A stretch of DNA of 7,439 bases, from positions 1 through 7,439 of the forward strand of contig JAHWKH010000111.1 in the NCBI GenBank assembly GCA_019347995.1, given 5' to 3'. The notes beneath the pieces were generated by a model, which made no database searches, was not told the origin of the DNA, and saw only the letters and a program-made list of their open reading frames with translations. A program made the translations under genes and the position numbers. This stretch comes from Gemmatimonadota bacterium. GTDB lineage: Bacteria; Gemmatimonadota; Gemmatimonadetes; Longimicrobiales; UBA6960. Positions 5,391 through 7,439 of the stretch are shown here, in pieces; the stretch's first letter is position 1; the number at the start of each line of letters is the position of its first letter.

Positions 5391-6989
5391 ATGACCCTCC
5401 GCTCTCCCGCCCTTCGGGCCGCCGTCGTGCTCGCCGCGCTCGCGGCCCCGGTCTCGGCGCAGGAGGCGCCCTACGATCTGGTGATCCGCAACGGCCGGGT
5501 CGTGGACGGCTCCGGCAACCCGTGGTACCGGGCCGACGTGGCCGTCCGCGGCGACGTGGTCGCCCGCATCGCGCCGTCCATCACCGCGCCGGCCGTCCGG
5601 GTGATCGACGTCGGCGGCCGGATCGTGGCGCCCGGGTTCATCGACCTGCACACGCATGCCCGCCGCGGGATCTTCGACGTGCCCACCGCCGAGAATTACG
5701 TGCGCCAGGGCGTCACCACGGTCATCGAGGGTCCCGACGGCAGCTCGCCGCTGCCCCTGGGGGCGTTCCTGGACAGCCTGGCGGCGCTACCCCGCTCGGT
5801 GAACATGGGCAGCTTCGTGGGGCAGGGCTCGGTGCGCTCGGAGGTGATCGGCGAGGCGGACCGCCCCGCCACACCCGCCGAGATCGGCCGCATGGAAGCC
5901 ATGGTCGACGACGCCATGCGCGAGGGGGCCTTCGGGCTGAGCACCGGCCTCTTCTACGTGCCCGGAACGTTCACGCCCACCGAGGAGGTCGTGGCGCTGG
6001 CGCGGGTGGCCGGCCGCCACGGTGGGATGCACGTGTCCCACATGCGCGACGAGGCGTCCGCGGTGGTGGAGAGCGTGCGCGAGACCATCCACATCGGCGA
6101 GGAGGGCGGCCTTCCCACGCAGGTCACGCACCACAAGGTGGTGGGCCCCGGCTACTGGGGCGCCAGCGTGGAGACCCTGCGACTGGTGGACGAGGCGCGG
6201 TCACGGGGCGTGGACGCCACCCTCGACCAGTACCCGTACACGGCCTCGGCCACCAGCATCCATTCGGCGCTGCTTCCGGCCTGGGCGCTGGAGGGCGGGC
6301 TCGAGCGCGCCGCGGAGCGCTTCGCCGACCCCGCCAAGCGTGCCCGCGTGCGTTCCGAATCGGCGCGCATCATCGAGCTGGAAAGGGGCGGCGGCGACCC
6401 CGCCAACGTCACCATCTCGCGCTGCGAGTGGGACGAGAGCCTGAACGGCCGCACCCTGGCCGACGTGACGCGCATGCGCGGCATGGAGCCCACCTTCGAG
6501 AACGCCGCGGAGGCCGCGATCCATCTAACGGAGGAGGGAGGGTGCCGGGGCGTCTTCCACGCCATGAGCGACGACGACCTCGAGCGCATCATGCGCCATC
6601 CGGCCACCATGGTCTCCAGCGACGGCGAGGTCGTCGTCTTCGGGGAAGGACATCCCCATCCCCGCAGCTACGGCACGTTCGCGCGGGTGCTCGCCGTGTA
6701 CGTGCGCGAGCGCGGGGTGCTCACCCTGGAGGAGGCGGTGCGCAAGATGAGCGCGTTCCCGGCGCAGCGCCTGGGCCTGCTCGACCGCGGTATCCTCCGC
6801 CCCGGCATGAAGGCCGACATCGCCGTCTTCGACCCGGCGCGCGTGCGCGACGTCGCCACGTTCGAGAGGCCGCACCAGTACGCGGAAGGATTCTCGCTGG
6901 TCGTCGTGAACGGCGAGGTGGTGCTGGACGACGGCCGGATCACCGAGGCGCGGCCCGGCCGGGTGCTCTACGGCCCCGGAAGGAAGTAG
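5391..6989 (+). CDS. N-acyl-D-amino-acid deacylase family amidohydrolase, secreted
   Basis: This 532-residue metal-dependent amidohydrolase of the D-aminoacylase family would hydrolyse N-acyl-D-amino acids or related amides in the periplasm. A Sec signal peptide is clear: MTLRSPALR, a hydrophobic core, then VSA before QE at residues 21-25. The beta-sandwich portion opens with YDLVIRNGRVVDGSG (28-42). Family metal and active-site motifs are H87-x-H89 in FIDLHTHARRG, H217 in SHMRDE, H248 in VTHHKVVG, and D411 in SSDG. The tail HPHPRSYGTF (421-430) and FPAQRLGL are also typical. Where characterised enzymes have the bridging Cys in a GNCG motif, this one reads GPDG (D116). AGGA at 5382-5385, five bases upstream, and the signal peptide favour this ATG over an upstream GTG at 5310. 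It lies 103 bp after the AI-2E gene and may share its transcript. The family is secure; the exact substrate is not. Confidence 0.92.
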   Translation: MTLRSPALRAAVVLAALAAPVSAQEAPYDLVIRNGRVVDGSGNPWYRADVAVRGDVVARIAPSITAPAVRVIDVGGRIVAPGFIDLHTHARRGIFDVPTAENYVRQGVTTVIEGPDGSSPLPLGAFLDSLAALPRSVNMGSFVGQGSVRSEVIGEADRPATPAEIGRMEAMVDDAMREGAFGLSTGLFYVPGTFTPTEEVVALARVAGRHGGMHVSHMRDEASAVVESVRETIHIGEEGGLPTQVTHHKVVGPGYWGASVETLRLVDEARSRGVDATLDQYPYTASATSIHSALLPAWALEGGLERAAERFADPAKRARVRSESARIIELERGGGDPANVTISRCEWDESLNGRTLADVTRMRGMEPTFENAAEAAIHLTEEGGCRGVFHAMSDDDLERIMRHPATMVSSDGEVVVFGEGHPHPRSYGTFARVLAVYVRERGVLTLEEAVRKMSAFPAQRLGLLDRGILRPGMKADIAVFDPARVRDVATFERPHQYAEGFSLVVVNGEVVLDDGRITEARPGRVLYGPGRK

Positions 6990-7439
6990 CGGGGGGCGGC
7001 GCCGCGACCGCTCGCCGACGGGCGGGATGGGCCGGGTCGAGCCCCGCGATCCGCTCCAGCCGGACGACGACGCTGCTGCCCAGGAACGGGACCTCGATCT
7101 CGAGCCGGCCGATCGCACCATCCTCCGGCACGAAGCGATACCGCGTATCCGAGCTGTGGATCAGCCCCTCCAGGTCACGGCCGGGTGCGAAGGCGTGCTC
7201 GCCGAGCGGGAAGAGCCGGAGCGGCTCGCCCTCCCCATCGTCCCCCTCCTGCTCCGCGCCGCCGCGCTCACGGATGCCGGTGGAGCGGAGTCCGGAGCCG
7301 TCGTCCCACACGCGCACCACGAGCTCCACCGGTCCGGCGTCGCCGCCGGGCGGCCTTCCGACGAACGTCCCGGCGTAGCGAGCTCGCTCGCCGGCGGAGA
7401 GCGCCACGACCGGCAGCCCCGGATCCCTGGGCAGGGCCA
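6940..7439 (-). CDS. C-terminal part of an unrecognised protein (5' end off window)
   Basis: An open minus-strand frame enters at the right edge and stops with TGA at 6942-6940, giving about 165 residues. The codons beyond the GTG at 7407 still read sensibly (ALPRDPGLPVVALSAGERARYAG), so the true start lies outside the window. The stretch LSAGERARYAGTFVG, the alternating pattern ending in RYRF and LEIEVPFLG, and the LFPLGEHAF segment resemble a small beta-barrel or beta-sandwich domain. Such domains are found at the C-terminus of serine hydrolases and other secreted proteins in Gemmatimonadota and relatives. The final 30 or so residues are Arg/Ala/Pro-rich and low in complexity, and the last 50 bases overlap the 3' end of the convergent deacylase gene. 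The true end might therefore be altered by a nearby frameshift. The coding nature is well supported; the function is unknown. Confidence 0.6.
   Translation of the reverse strand, partial: ALPRDPGLPVVALSAGERARYAGTFVGRPPGGDAGPVELVVRVWDDGSGLRSTGIRERGGAEQEGDDGEGEPLRLFPLGEHAFAPGRDLEGLIHSSDTRYRFVPEDGAIGRLEIEVPFLGSSVVVRLERIAGLDPAHPARRRAVAAPPPATSFRGRRAPGRAAPR

Noticed and set aside
5330..7378. A 682-codon plus-strand open frame overlapping the deacylase
   Set aside because: It is Arg/Gly/Pro/His-rich and featureless, while the other frame gives a full D-aminoacylase-type protein with signal peptide and metal ligands.

Overview
The window is about 7.4 kb of bacterial DNA in two compositionally distinct parts. 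Positions 1 to about 350 are moderately GC-rich and carry the 3' end of a nucleoside diphosphate kinase gene (ndk) with a strong intrinsic terminator. By my count 23 of its 84 sense codons end in A or T. From about 350 to the end the DNA is very GC-rich, with third positions almost always G or C (3 of the first 60 codons of the deacylase gene end in A or T). The gene content there (a PadR regulator overlapping an orphan duplicated FtsX/MacB-type permease, a periplasmic D-aminoacylase-type amidohydrolase, an AI-2E-type membrane protein) suggests Gemmatimonadota or Acidobacteriota, with Gemmatimonadota my preference. The ndk part looks like another lineage, perhaps Chloroflexota. Both assignments are inferences without a database search.

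Layout: ndk 3' end (+, 1-257) and terminator (270-315); a suspected junction at about 320-360; an ADOP-type permease on the minus strand (start 2815), frameshifted near 405-415 and cut off at its C-terminus by the junction; a PadR regulator (-, 2812-3144) whose stop overlaps the permease start as GTGA; a divergent promoter region (3145-3304) with a 9-bp inverted repeat flanking two -10-like hexamers; then on the plus strand a predicted lipoprotein alpha/beta hydrolase (3305-4222), an AI-2E family transporter (4223-5287) directly abutting it, and a secreted N-acyl-D-amino-acid deacylase (5391-6989). On the minus strand, converging on the deacylase and overlapping its 3' end by 50 bp, is the C-terminal part of an unrecognised protein that runs off the right edge.

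The PadR-permease pair is a recognisable two-gene unit, probably autoregulated from the shared intergenic region. The hydrolase and AI-2E genes look translationally coupled. The deacylase may be co-transcribed with them, but the 103-bp gap leaves this open. I see no RNA gene, CRISPR array, transposase or integrase. I do not find a convincing undescribed system. The items most worth checking are the compositional junction with the broken permease, the symmetric promoter/inverted-repeat region, and the Asp that appears to replace the bridging Cys in the deacylase.
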